Shown here: positions 36,871 to 48,489 of the stretch, piece by piece
Position numbering within the stretch: the first letter of the stretch is position 1
How the letters are laid out: each line of letters opens with the position of its first letter
From: Carettochelys insculpta
Lineage: Eukaryota > Chordata > Testudines > Carettochelyidae
Assembly (NCBI RefSeq): GCF_033958435.1
Contig: NC_134141.1
Coordinates: 98,869,001 to 98,933,000, forward strand
Length of the DNA: 64,000 bases
Direction: 5' to 3'
Notes under the pieces: generated by a model
The model's input: only the letters and a program-made list of their open reading frames with translations
Told to the model about the DNA's origin: nothing
Databases searched by the model: none
Program-made: the position numbers and the translations under genes

Positions 36871-37846
36871 ATGGACCCGCAGCAGCAGCTCGTCCTCTGC
36901 AAGCTGGCCATCATCGAGGCTGTTGCTGCCCTAGACCTCCTCCCAGAGTCGATCCTCCCTGCCAGGGTTCTGGAGCCTCTTGACCTGGTACTATGCTAGG
37001 TCCGTCCCCAAGCACCCCAGCACTTGTGAAGCCACCCCAGCAGGGCCTGGTGCTGGAGGGGCTGGGACAAGACATGATGGTACCCAAACTTCTGGATGAG
37101 CAAGGAGACATTCCAGGAGCTCTGCCACTGGCTCACCCCCACCCTGAGGCATTGGGACACCTGTATGAGGCCCACCCTCCCCCTGCAAAAGAAGGTAGCA
37201 ATTGCTCTCTGGAAGCTGGCTATGCTGGATAGCTACCAGTCCATGGGAAGCCAATTCAGAGTGTGCAAGGCCACTGTCAGGGCTGTCCCAGCTCAGACAT
37301 CCACCATAGAAAGTGGGGAGGGGTATCCTGGAAATTGAGGACCCCAAGCTGTTGGGGCTCAAGGAGAGGGGGCATGGGGGAGCGTACAGGGGATGGGGAC
37401 CTGGCACAGCCCAGCATGCCCTCATGAGAGAGCCCGACCTCTGTCCCATGCAGGTCATGAAGGCCATCAACACAATGCTGCTCCTGAAGGTCATCCATGT
37501 GGCAGACCCGGACATGGCCATTGCCATCTTCGAAGGGCTTGGGTTCCCAGATTGTTTTGGTGCCCTGAATGGGATGCATATACCCATCCACACCCTGAAA
37601 CACAGCACTGGGACCTATGTTAAATGCAGGGGCTGTGACTCAATAGTGCTCCAGGTGCTGGTGGACCCAAGAGGGCTCTTTCAGGACATCTACATGGGCT
37701 GGGCTGGGCAGGCCAGACCTCTGACACCCACATGTTCCGGAACTCCAGTCTCTGCTGCTGTATGTAGTCCAAAACATATATCCCCCCATGAGAGCTCCCA
37801 GTTGGAGACCTGACCATGTCCCTCTGCATGGTGGTGGATGCCACAT
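36871..37846 (+). pseudogene. Harbinger transposase relic (copy B), C-terminus lost
   Basis: The ATG (MDPQQQ, 36871) and N-terminus align with copies A and C. A frame from 37096 gives the helix-rich N-terminal domain (MSKETFQELCHWLTP, then IALWKLAMLDSYQSM). After a region corresponding to copy A's intron, the catalytic part follows from about 37455: VMKAINTMLLL, GFPDCFGALNGMHIP, VLQVLVDPRGLFQDIYMGW. The first catalytic Asp is replaced by Asn (GALNG instead of GALDG). A frameshift follows the IYMGW block. The ADVAYPL region survives only as MVVDAT before the MITE, and the Glu-bearing part is gone. Confidence 0.8.
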
Positions 37847-37849
37847 AAT

Positions 37850-38060
37850 GGCCGTGTCAACACGAGCCCCAAACTTTGAAATGGCCACGCAAATGGCCAT
37901 TTTGAAGTTTACTAATGAAGCGCTGAAATGCATATTCAGCGCTTCATTAGCATGTGGGCAGCCGCGGCACTTCGAAATTGACGTGCCTCACCGCCGCGCG
38001 TCTCGTCCAGATGGGGCTCCTTTTCGAAAGGACCCCACCTACTTCGAAGTCCCCTTATTC
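37850..38060. mobile_element. Half of a palindromic MITE inside Harbinger copy B
   Basis: It starts GGCCGTGTCAACACGAGCCC, an end related to the GTCTACACT termini. An internal palindrome follows: GAAGCGCTGAAATGC, then GCATATTCAGCGCTTC, within a region rich in TTCGAA words. The sequence stops at CTTCGAAGTCCCCTTATTCC with no opposite terminal repeat, so only one half is present. Confidence 0.7.
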
Positions 38061-38135
38061 CCATGAGCTGATCCAAGCAGCCCTCCCATGAGCAGTTCCA
38101 AGCAGCCCTCCCATGAGCAGTTCCAAGCAGCCCTC
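38061..38135 (+). repeat. Three tandem copies of a 25-bp unit
   Basis: The unit CCATGAGCAGTTCCAAGCAG + CCCTC is repeated three times; the first copy differs at three adjacent positions (CTGA for CAGT). It directly abuts the broken end of the half-MITE. Confidence 0.92.
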
Positions 38136-38244
38136 CACCACACATGGCCTTGTCCATGCAAAGGCGCCACTCTGCGACCTCTGCCTGGTGACAGGAGGCT
38201 TTGTCCTCCAAGCACTGCCACCACATCATCCTGCTCTGGGCCCC

Positions 38245-39070
38245 TCATGGTGCTGCTGGGGGTGGTGCCTGGTCCCCCTCCTCCACCTGACTGTCCAGGG
38301 CAATGGAGGAGTCAGGGCCCTCCTGGCCCTCCTGCAGGAAAGGGGAAGTGGAGACAGTCAGTCCAGTGTTACGGGCACTGGGATGAGTCCCCCAGTCCCC
38401 TGTGGACACCAGCCCCCATTCAGCGGTGGGCAGCCATAGGGTATCACACATGACGTGGGGGTCCCCGCCCATGTGAGTGGTCTCTGGGTGCAGTCTGGCC
38501 CCTCCCACCCCCTCCCAGCATGTGCAGTTTGTGACGCTGTCCACAAGGGCAGGTGCTGAGTGTCACCAGCAGCCATGGCAGCATGCTGGGAGCCACAGCA
38601 GGCTAGGCCATGTGTGATCCCCGGTGGGGTGGCCTGCTGGAGGCTGTGGTGCCCCTACCCCATGATCTGGTATGTGTGCCAAGGTCCAGTGACATCCTGC
38701 TGCCCATCTCCCGGCTCGAGGACTGGGACAGCAAGTCAATAACAAGGTCCCCCTGCTCACTAGAGGCCTTGGTGGCCTACTCCAGCTCCAGTTCTGGCTC
38801 TGAGCACTTGGGGCAGTCCTCAGCTACCAGCTCCTGCTCCTCCCCAGGATGTGGCTCATCTGCTGAGGTGTCCAGGACGGCAGGTGGGTGCAAGCTGTCC
38901 CTGGGCCCCAGGAGGCTGTGTAGCTTACAGTGGCAGAGACAGGATGCAGGTCCTGCCCCAGAGCAGCCAGCAGTGTCCTGGGCCCAAGCCTAGCCCTGCC
39001 ACTGCTCCTTCACCTTGCTTCTCACCTGGTCAGGGTGTCCACAGGCAGTGAGGCCAGTGGTGAGCCAGTT
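38245..39070 (-). pseudogene. Harbinger Myb/SANT-like partner relic (copy B)
   Basis: Minus-strand translations contain LDTSADEP followed by an acidic stretch, matching LDTLADEP of copy A's partner protein. Upstream lies a degenerate equivalent of its KVKEPWQCYAQAQDTAS to CPFYREL segment. Several frames and stops are involved and the SANT helices are not intact. The assignment rests on position and collinearity with copies A and C. Confidence 0.6.
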
Positions 39071-39213
39071 TCTGGGTTCCTGCAGCTTTAAACATGGCTG
39101 AAAGCAGGGAGCATAGAGTTTTGCTGCTTTGTGAGTAGACGCTCGGCGCACTCTTTCGAAAGTACCCTGTTTTCCATTTTACTTTCAAAAGACCATGCCA
39201 GTGTAGATGTGGC

Positions 39214-39631
39214 TTCTGTCAGTCTTACACTGCGTCAGATTCAAAGTCCATTGAAGTCAGTGGGAGTATTTCCATTGACTTCCTTGAGCTTCAGATCAGG
39301 CCCCCACTGGATTTTAAATGAAATATATGCTAATACGCATTTGGTATTTCAGTAAGCATGACCTTTTATAAGTAAACGAGGATCTTCTAAAATATGTTTG
39401 TCGGTTGGTAGGTGGGCAGGAGGGAAATCAAAGAAGTTCCAAATATAGAATTTAATTGATAATTGAATGTGCCTTAAATAACATTTGAATGCTATGGTGT
39501 ACAGATCTGAATTGGACTGGTCTAAAGACTGCACGTAAGAAATGGCAAGATATGGGTTTAGTAGTTTTCTTGGATGTTAAGGACAAAGACAAGGAAGTGC
39601 ATAACTTAACAGTCCACACCACAGGTCATAC
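39214..39631. other. Intergenic DNA with an old repeat fragment
   Basis: About 39218-39305 holds GATTCAAAGTCCATTGAAGT ... TCCATTGACTTCCTTGAGCT, an old sauropsid repeat type with inverted words. Nothing else seen. Confidence 0.4.
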
Positions 39632-39644
39632 TGGAATCTATGTA

Positions 39645-40311
39645 AACAAAAGCAGTCAAGTAGCACTTTAAAGACTAGCAAAATGGTTTATTAGGTGAGC
39701 TTTGGTGGGACAGACCCACTTCTTCAGACCATAGCCAGACCAGAACAGACTCAATATTTAAGGTACAGAGAACCAAAAACAGTAAGCAAGGAGGACAAAT
39801 CAGAAAAAGATAATCAAGGTGAGCAAATCAGATCCACTAACCAGTTAGTCAACATTTTAATGGAATGGGGCATTCTGTCAATGACCTCAAGGTATGTGTG
39901 TTACTGAAAAGGAATTATCACACCGTTTTGGAAAGAGAAACCGCCGAGCTGGCTTTTATATTCAAATTCAGCACATTAACACATGGTTTAAATCGTGATG
40001 GGAACTTTCTGAGTCACTATAGGGGCTTGTCTGCATACCTGGCTCAATCTAATTCTTGACCTTCCCCCCACCCCTCCACTCTCTGATTTGCTCACCTTGA
40101 TTATCTTTTTCTGATTTGTCCTCCTTGCTTACTGTTTTTGGTTCTCTGTGCCTTAAATATTGAGTCTGTTCTGGTCTGGCTATGATCTGAAGAAGTGGGT
40201 CTGTCCCACAAAAGCTCACCTAATAAACCATTTTGCTAGTCTTTAAAGTGCTACTTGACTGCTTTTTGTTTTGATAGTGTATAGACTAGCACGGCTTCCT
40301 CTTTGCTACTA
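39645..40311 (+). mobile_element. PLE subfamily 2 insertion, 13-bp target duplication, inverted 3' UTR at both ends
   Basis: TGGAATCTATGTA lies on both sides (39632-39644 and 40312-40324). Arm 1 (39645-39831, inverted 3' UTR) and arm 2 (40083-40270, plus-strand 3' UTR) are near-perfect reverse complements of about 187 bp. Between them is the end of the PLE coding sequence. Beyond arm 2, the terminal piece (40271-40311, containing ATAGACTAGCACGGCTTCCT) has no counterpart at the left. Confidence 0.9.
39862..40059 (+). pseudogene. PLE subfamily 2 GIY-YIG domain, last about 60 codons
   Basis: The frame reads GHSVNDLKVCVLLKRNYHT, then LERETAELAFIFKFSTLTHG, then LNRDGNFLSHYRGL to a TGA at 40057-40059. 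It aligns with the C-terminal end of the subfamily 1 protein (GHTVADLKV, LQREIAELQFICKF, GLNKDCEWLAKY) but is clearly a different subfamily. The nuclease core is absent, so this is a heavily 5'-truncated copy. Confidence 0.82.
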
Positions 40312-40324
40312 TGGAATCTATGTA

Positions 40325-42489
40325 GTGTGTCATCCTGTGACTTATCCATTTCAGACTCATTTGCCAGATTAGTTGGTATAAATTTGTGAACAGAAGGTTG
40401 ATGATTAGCTTTAGGAATGGAAAGACTCTATTTCTTTAAGAAGTTAGAACAATTAGTTCATATAGAAAGATGATGCAGAACATCTGTTTATTTTGAAACA
40501 AGCCAGCTTAAGTAGCCAGTTCACAGAAGTATTTTCCATGCACATCTATATGGATGTTTCAAATTTAAGATCTTCCTGTAACAGTAAAACCAGGAATGTC
40601 TAAAGTTTATGTGTGCCTGGTTTAAAAGATTGCAATTTTTTTAAAGAAGCACAAAATGTCTGCCAAGCCTAAAAATGATGTGTATCATGTTTCTGTGTCT
40701 GTTAGGTGGCGCTTACCAGGCAGTCTGGCTCTTGTCAGTAGTTTTTCAACTGCTTACTGTGGTGGAATTACAGTAGAGAGTTAGATGTGGGGTTAGTGGG
40801 AGGGATTCTTTGTCCCAGTTGCATTTAAAATTACATCTAATCTTATCAAGGAGCTTGTCATTGTTTCTGGCTGCCTGTAGCAGGTACAGAACAGCTTTTG
40901 TTCAAGTCTGTTCCTTTACTGAATAAAGGCAGGCACTGCTTAACTTTCTCAGGTGATCAATTGATTTCAGCAGGAATACTCACAGGAGTAAAGCAAACAG
41001 GATTTGATAATAAAATTATAGCCCAGATCCTGAATACTTAGGACTGATTGTGCTGATTGAAAGATGCTTAGGTAGACATGTGAAGGCAGAAATATATTTA
41101 AATTTTAAATACTAAATACATCTATGGCAAATTATTTATGTTGTCTGTTAAAACCAGTAAAGAGCATGAAACAGAACAGAACAAAAAGTAATGGAAATAT
41201 CTCTCTCAAAAGCAACTATTTAATTTTAAATAATCCTCTTTTGTGCATTAGGTAAGGAATCAAAATCCAGATTTGGTCCTGATTTTGAGGAGAAGGAAAG
41301 AGAAGGGAGGGAGCTGACAATCCAGAAGTCACATAGGTTTTGTTCAGAATTACAAGTGCTCAGGGCTGCAGCAAAGCTGGCCACTTGTTAGGGTATTTAA
41401 CTAAGGATTCAGATATCTAACTTCAGGTATCAAGTTTGAAAATATTGGTTTTACTCTCCATGGGCTTTAGGTTTCTCATCTGTAAAACAGAGATAACACT
41501 GGCCTACCTTCCAGAAGGCTAGTGAAGTTAAACTAACATTTATAAAGTGGATTGTAGGTGCAACTATATGGAAGTGCAATACAACAATTTGACAATCCTG
41601 CTTTCTGAGGGAGTTTCAAGTGACAAATAACTATATGACTGAATCTTTAAAGTATGAGGCTTTAAAATGATGAAAGATAATTAAATGCTTTTCTCCTCCA
41701 TTTCACCTGATTTTTATTTTTAGATAAAGAAATACTTTATTAACCCCAGTATCAGCATTGGTGTACTACACAAACTCTTGTAGATATAATTTCTATCTTA
41801 CATTGCTTTTTCAAAGAAAATTTGCTTATTTTTTTTCTTTTTTTCATTTCTTGTTTTGTTCATTAGGGGATAGATCCTCATTCAGCAGGTATAATTCTTT
41901 TTCCTAGCTGTTAGAGCTATAGTTTTTGTAATTACAGTAGATGCAGTAAGCAGTGTTAATACTTTCAGTACTCAAAAACTTGCCCTGACCAGTACTGAAA
42001 AAACTAATGGCATTGTACAAGTAAGCAGAACAATACAGTTATCAGGCATAAATCAGACCACCAGCTTCTCTTGTGTCAATAAGGATTCTGAGTTAAATCA
42101 AACAGAAGTAAATGGCATTAAGATTTACTGGAAACTCCATTAATGTCATTTTAACATTAAGATGCAAAATGTAACTTGTTCAGTCAGGCTCAGTTTAATA
42201 TCATGAAAGAAATGGTGACTTAGCTATAGTTATTTGTAGACACAAAACAATGCTTCCAAACAAAAGTTACTCGGTGTTTTAATTAAAAAAAGTATGAAAG
42301 TGGGTTAAGCAGAATGTATTAATCCTATTTATTTGAAGAGAAGCTTCCTCAACAACAGTCTTAGCTTGCAAAAGATGACTTCCAATAGCATTCCAATAGC
42401 TAATAATATGCTATTTAAATAGCCAAGATATGGTAGGACATATTTCTTATGATTATTACTCTCATATAAAGAATGTAGGTTGCGAGTTG
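40325..42489. other. Unannotated intergenic DNA with one SINE fragment
   Basis: About 41450-41590 (TAGGTTTCTCATCTGTAAAA, then ACTAACATTTATAAAGTGGA) is a MIR-like SINE tail. No gene seen elsewhere. Confidence 0.5.
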
Positions 42490-42880
42490 CCAGTTTCTAA
42501 TCACTCAAAACTGAATACCCTTGCTCCACTCTCTGCCCTACCCCTTCTCCAAAGCCGTACCCCCGCTCTAACTCCATCCCATGCTTTCTTGCTCCCTCTC
42601 CCCTACCTTAATCACTCACTCATTTTCACCAAGTTAGGGCAGGAGCTTGGGGTTTAGGAGGGAGATGGGGACTCCAGCTGGGAGTGTGGGCTCAGAGGTG
42701 GGACCAGAAATTAGGGATTCGGGATGCAGCAAGGGGCTCTGGGCTGGACTATGGGTTTGGGGAGCAAGCTCTGGGATGGGGCCAGGGATGCAAGAGGGGG
42801 GCTCCAGGCTAGGGGGTAGAACCCATGGAATCAGATGTGGGAGGAGGCTCTGGGCTGAGGTGGGGGGACTAACTGTCCAT
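42490..42880. repeat. C-rich/G-rich low-complexity repeat
   Basis: A C-rich half (CTGCCCTACCCCTTCTCCAA, 42530-42600) is followed by a G-rich half (GGGAGATGGGGACTCCAGCT, GGGGCTCTGGGCTGG, GGGATGCAGCAAGGGGCTCT). It resembles the tract at 26.9-27.3 kb. Confidence 0.5.
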
Positions 42881-43146
42881 TATGGGAATTTGCACACATT
42901 TCTTTGAAGTACTGCTAATCACATATATAAAACTAAAGGATTTGTTTCCCTATGACAATTCTTATGTTCCTATCATTTTGTTTCAACTTTAATTCAATAA
43001 TTGTCATTGGATTTACTTTAGTGCTACCACAGTAGTCAGTGAAAAAGAGAAAATGATCAAAACTCTGTCTTTGTATAGGGATTGCTTTTATGTATAACTT
43101 GTATAACTATAAATTTGTAAATGTACTGATAAATTCTACTCTCTGA

Positions 43147-43539
43147 GGCTACATCTACATTGTGAGCTGGAATGTGATTCCTCTGCTCACATGTGCATGC
43201 TTGGGCTACCTCTCACTGAGCTAGTACAAGTATAAATAGAAGTCAGGACAGCAGAAGCTCCCTAAAAGAGGGAAAGCCACTGGTGTCTAAATCGTGGTTG
43301 CTCCCCATGCACCACCCCTTCTCCCAGGCCCTGCCCATGCACTACCTCTTCCCTCTGAGGCCCTATCCCTACACACTGCTCCCAACTTTCTTTCCCCAAG
43401 TGGCTTTGTTCTTGGCACAGATCAGCCCTTAACACTGCTACTCTGACATTTATACTTGTGCTAGCTGGATGAGAGCTAACACAAGTTTGTGTACCCACGC
43501 AGAGGAATCACAGTCCTAGCTTGCAGTGAAGAAGTAGCC
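43147..43539. mobile_element. MITE with GGCTACATCTACATTG terminal inverted repeats
   Basis: The left end GGCTACATCTACATTGTGAG continues to GGAATGTGATTCCTC. The reverse complement of the right end is GGCTACTTCTTCACTGCAAG, continuing to GGACTGTGATTCCTC. The flanking triplets TGA and TGT form a possible imperfect 3-bp duplication. Non-coding, 393 bp. Confidence 0.72.
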
Positions 43540-44330
43540 TGTGATGTGAGCAAATCCACCCCTTCCATTGTCCTGCAGATTTCTAATACATCCCTGGCAC
43601 AAAAATACTTTGTTCCCATATTGAAGTGATTTGTTTTTAGTTTTCATTTGCTTTTACTATGCTACAGCTAATGGTGATGTTTTTCATTCACAGTTCAGTG
43701 TGTGTGCCTGGGGCTTTAAACTTCTATGGTTTTGTTTAAATTTCCTACACAAATATGAACCTACTGTAACTTCTAGATCATTGCAATGTGCTGATCTTAA
43801 ATACAAACTGAAGTTAAAAAGCCACATTCATATGCCATATGTTTGCACTGCTCCTGTTAATATCAAACAGAATTCGTACATGTATCTGAGGTAGTAGTAC
43901 TTAGGTCTTGCTTTTACTGAAGGAGGTGTGATTTAAGGGCCTGAGGATAGAAGCATCTCATATTCTGCTGTCATCTTCATTCATGCCATCCCACTGTGCT
44001 GTATAGATTTTACAAGAGCCAAATTTGGCCAGTATCTCTCTTCTTTGGGATGTCTGATGTTTTGCAAGAATTTCCCAGAGACAAGAATATTGTTGTTTGT
44101 CCTAACCAAGTGGCACATCTGTCCTATTTCTAAATGATTTTACTCTGTGTATGGAAATAGAAAGATAAAGACAGCTTATACCAGTGCTGGGGGCAAATAT
44201 TTCTCAGAAACAGTTGTATTTAATTAATTTAGCCCCGTCTTTCCATTCACAAATTACTTTTAACCATCTCAGGTTTTTATGAAAGGATTTCTTATTTGAA
44301 ATCATTGAATGAATGGTCTGGGTGCCAGAG
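43540..44330. other. Unannotated intergenic DNA
   Basis: Nothing recognisable. Confidence 0.45.
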
Positions 44331-44601
44331 GGTATGTCTACACTTTGAGTTGGGGGGTGTGACTGCCAACTCAACTCAAAGCTCTCAAGGAGCTACTGTG
44401 CTAAAAATAGAATGTGCTATGGTAGCACAAGCAGTGGGAGGGGCCTACCTGCCCCAACTTCATATCTAGAATCCCAGAGTGTCAGGTATTCAGTGGCTTG
44501 CTCTTCCCCCCTCATGAACTTCTATAGATACATTTCATTGTAGCATGCTAGCGCGATGAGAGCTTGTGCAAGTATATCTCTCTAAGCTGAAAGAGACTAC
44601 C
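44331..44601. mobile_element. Degenerate MITE, related to the 43.1-kb element
   Basis: The left end is GGTATGTCTACACTTTGAGT. Near the right, CTAGCGCGATGAGAGCTTGT parallels CTAGCTGGATGAGAGCTAAC in the 43.1-kb MITE. The right terminus (about GAGACTACC) is eroded. Confidence 0.5.
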
Positions 44602-45700
44602 AGACAAGTGGTCTGACTCCTGCATGTCACAGGCTACCAGCACCTGCGCAATAAACCTAACAACCATAATTAAACCAAATTAGTACAGCCCTCAGGAGAT
44701 GACATTATTGTGTGCCTCAGGCACAGAAAAGGAGGGACTGAAGATGACCAATCTCTGAGGCCCCTGCATGCACAAGGAATTGATTAGGTGAGATATACAC
44801 AGATGATCCTGACAAGTGGCCCATGCTCCATGCTGCAGAAGAAGCTGAAAAAAACTCAAAGCTGCTGCCAGTCGGACTTGGTGGGAAATTCCTTCCCAAT
44901 CCCTCATGTGGTACTCAGTTACTCCTGTGCATGCAAGCAAGCATGAGCCTGCTGAGCACCTGAGAAGCAAATGACATTCCTCCTTCCCAACTGCAGGAGA
45001 AAAGTGCATAAAAATGAATTTATGTTAAGCTCATGCTTAAGGGCTTCTTTGAAGTGAACTGCTTTCCTGAATCAGGGCTTCCAAAACTGCCAAATTCACC
45101 AAGAATTTAAGATGACTGTCCATAGTAAAACTTCATGAGAATCAATATGCAAATCAGAACTATATTAGCACAAGTATTGTGGCACTTATATGAACATTCA
45201 GCAAACAAAGCATCACTCACAAAAAGAATTTACACTGGTACATTTTTGTATCTTTTATTTGAACAAATGCTTGCCAGAGCTTATTTTTTTTTCTTTAGCC
45301 TTTTGCACATTGTTTGCATATCATAAATTTTCAGTGAGGAAGAAACGATTACAAGGCCATTGATAATGTACTGAAAATGTTACTTGGCTAGCTACTTACA
45401 AATGAATCTGAACTCTTTGGTTGCAACCAGGTAGGGAACAATGGATATGAAAAAGGCAAAGTGAACATTAAGAGACCATAATGTTATTTAAAAAAGATGT
45501 TAATGTAGTACTAGACTTACCATATAGTTTCTTACCAAAGCTCAGGCTTAACCATTAGTTTTAGCTACACATCAAGGATTTTGATTTTTGTGTTCTAGAT
45601 GAATATTGTGTATTGTTATCATTTCACAGTAAGACTGATACTTTCCATGTGCAGTTTTGCATACAGCTAGGGTACAGCACAGAGCTCAGAATAATAATTC
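44602..45700. other. Unannotated intergenic DNA
   Basis: Nothing recognisable. Confidence 0.45.
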
Positions 45701-46069
45701 TAAGGCCACATTTACACTACAACGTTCATTTAAAGGCAATTTTTCAGAAGGTATATTCCAGAAGACAGCCTTTTAAAAGAGCACATCTACGTGAAAAAGG
45801 GGATTGAGATTTTGATCCCATCTTTCAGAAGACTGTCCTGCTCCTTCAAAAGAGAGTGTTCACAGATATCCTGTCCCTCTTTTGAAAGAATGGGCCAGGA
45901 AACGGCATGGGTGGGGTCACATGGCTAAAAATCCCTTCAGGAACCTGCAGCCAGCTGCTCCCTTAAAGGTCCACTCCCAAGCACCCTCTTCCTGCACACA
46001 CTGAGGGCTGCTTTGCCACACACAGCACTGCAGACCTAGTGCAAGGACCAGACGCCATTGTAGAGTCAC

Positions 46070-47476
46070 ATGGATCCCCAGCAACTCCCCGATGGGGAAC
46101 TCCTCGAGGCCATGGTCAGCATCTGGTGACGCTGCTTGTGGCCAACCTTCAGTGCCTCTGGGGGGCCAGCTGCCTAGCTGCCTTCCTGCAGGCTGCATCC
46201 ATGGGCCCAAATCTGTACCCACATTCCTGGGCCAGGTAGTGCCTGAGGGGCTATCCCACTAGCGCTGAGTGGTGGGACCACCTCATTCTGGGGGACTGGG
46301 ACAATGACCAATGGCTCCAGAACTTCTGCATGACCAAGCAGACATTCTGGAGCTCATCCCCACCCTTCAGCCCCAGTACACATGTGTAAGGCCCATAATC
46401 TCCATGCAGAAGAGGGTTGTGATCCCCATCTGGAAGCTGGCCACCCGGACAGCCACCGGTTAGTCAGGCACCAGTTTGGTGAGGGCAAGGTGACCACTGG
46501 GGCCGTCCTCATGGAGGTTAGGCATGCTCGGGTCACATACCCACTACAGGGAGGAAGGAGGGGGCTTATGGGAAAGTGGGATACTCGGGGACCAAGGGCA
46601 GGGCCCTGGAGGGGGCAGGGGAAGGTAGCCCTGGAGGGGCAGATGAGGGCACCCCGGAGGGGATGAGGATGGAAGGACCCAGAGCACCCTGCCACTCACT
46701 CATGGACACATTCACCCCCCCATCCCATGCAGGTTGTCAGAGCGATAAACAAAATCCTCCTGCGCTGGGTGGTCTGTGTTGGGGACCTTGACACTGCCCT
46801 TGTGGGACTTTCCGAGCTGGGGTTCCCCAACTGCTTTGGCATACTGGATGGGACCCACATCACAATCCAGGCCCTGGACTACAGTGCAGGTGCTTTTATC
46901 AACCACAAGGGGTAGCACTCTGTGGTGCTCCAGGCCCTCATAGATGCCAAAGGGTGATTCGTGGGCATCTGCATGGGCTGGTCAGGCTGGGCCCAGGATG
47001 CCTGGGTGTTTAGGAACTTGTGACTCAGCCACAGGATGCAGAAAGAGACATACATCTCCCCTATGGGAGCTCCCAGTCAGGGACATGACCATGGCCCCCG
47101 CATCGTGGCCAATGCTGCTTACCCCCTGCACCGGTGGCTCATGCAGCCCTATACAGCCCCCATGGACCCCAGCCAGGACCTTTGTATTGCTGGCTTGAAC
47201 CAGGCCTGGAACACCATTGAGCGGGCATTTGGACACCTGAAGGGGCACTTTTGGTGCCTCCTGACATGGCTGGAGGTCAGCCTCCACAATGTGCCCATCA
47301 TTGTGGGGACATGCTGCACTCTCCACAATATTGTGGAGAGTAAGCATGAGCAGTTCATGCAGGGGTGTGCTGCCAAGGCCAGCCCTGCCTATGAGCAGCT
47401 GGCTGCTGCCCCGTGCTGCCAGGTGCACCAGGATGGGGTATGGGTCAGGGACCCCTTTCATTGGGAGCCCCAATGA
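46070..47476 (+). pseudogene. Harbinger transposase pseudogene (copy C)
   Basis: It starts at MDPQQLPDGELLEAM with several stops in the N-terminal part. The ancestral intron region lies between GAVLMEV and an acceptor-like GCAG just before VVRAINKILL (about 46734). From there one frame runs to 47476, broken only by stops at 46913-46915, 46955-46957 and 47021-47023. The first catalytic Asp (GILDGTHI) and the Glu (NTIERAFGHLKG, Glu codon 47219-47221) remain. The second Asp is Asn: AAT at 47111-47113 (VANAAYPL, where copy A has VADVAYPL). It is dead as an enzyme. Confidence 0.88.
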
Positions 47477-47566
47477 CCCTCCCACAGGCCCCCTCCACCA
47501 GGCCCCCCCAGACACCCTTCCCTCGGAGCTCATCCCACCAATCACTCAGGACATGGTTTCGTTGAA

Positions 47567-47572
47567 AATAAA
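47567..47572 (+). promoter_or_regulatory. Polyadenylation signal of the copy C transposase gene
   Basis: AATAAA lies about 90 bases after the transposase stop, a position similar to that in copy A. Confidence 0.5.
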
Positions 47573-48489
47573 CTGGTTAACCATATACTGAAACTGTGTT
47601 TTAACTACAAACTATACATGGATTATATACAGTGGACAACTGGGGGAAACTATGCACAATGAAGCGGGCAGGGCAGGGGCAATGAACTTGGCAGGGGGTC
47701 TTGGGGTGGGGGGTAGGGAGCCTTAGTCCTCCATGTGGGTGGGGGACCATAAGCGGTGCTGGCTGAGTGAGCCTCTACTGCCCAGGGTCCAGGTCTGCAT
47801 TGGGGCTGGGACAGGCCAGGACTACAGGAAAGTAGGAATGCCAGAGGGGTCCAGCAGGCTTGGGCTCAGTGGGAGGTATGAAGGGGAGGGAGGTGCAGGG
47901 GAGCAGGGAGGGGCTGGCTTGCCCTGGCCCACACTGGGAACAAGGCAGTGAGGGCAGGGACAGTGGGGAGGGTGTCAGGAGTGGATGGCAAGGGAGCAGG
48001 AGGCTGGCATAGGCAGGCAGTCACAGCCCGGCTGAGGGTGTGAAGGGCACCTGCCACCCGACCCCAGGCCTGCCCCTCCATCACCAGCCACTCCCGCAGG
48101 ATGCTGTTCTGATTCACCATGTGATTGGCGGCAGCCTCCTCCCCCTGCTGGTGCTGGTTCATGCCCCTGCTGTGGCCCCACATGGGTGCCACAGATGAGA
48201 GTGCTCCAGCCCCCCTTGCCAGCCGCTGCTTGGCTCCCTCCCCATGGATGAGCCTCTTCTGGCCCCCAGACAGCAGAGCTGTGGAAACAGAAAGGGAGAG
48301 AGGGGCAACCCATCAGTCCCACAACCTGGCCCCAGGGCCCATGCCTCCTATCCCATGAGCTTTCCCCCATCACACTGTCCAATGGACCGGGGACCTTGTG
48401 GGATCCTGAGTGCTGAGGGGTGCCTGCATGGGTGAGACACACACTGGGTTCAGTCAGGCCCCGCCATTCCCTCTCTGGGTGTATGGCCT

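Larger units (their letters stand above)
36673..39213. mobile_element. Harbinger copy B: decayed two-gene transposon with MITE interruption
   Basis: The left end near GGTGTCTACACAGTC and the right end (reverse complement GCCACATCTACACTGG) bound a GC-rich block within AT-rich DNA. The sequence after the left end (GGGTCACATGGCTGACAAGC ... CAGCCAGCTGCTCCCTTAAA) matches copy C closely and copy A less so. It carries a transposase relic on + and a Myb-like relic on -, converging. Part of both genes is lost around a half-MITE at 37850-38060. I could not define a target duplication. Confidence 0.78.
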
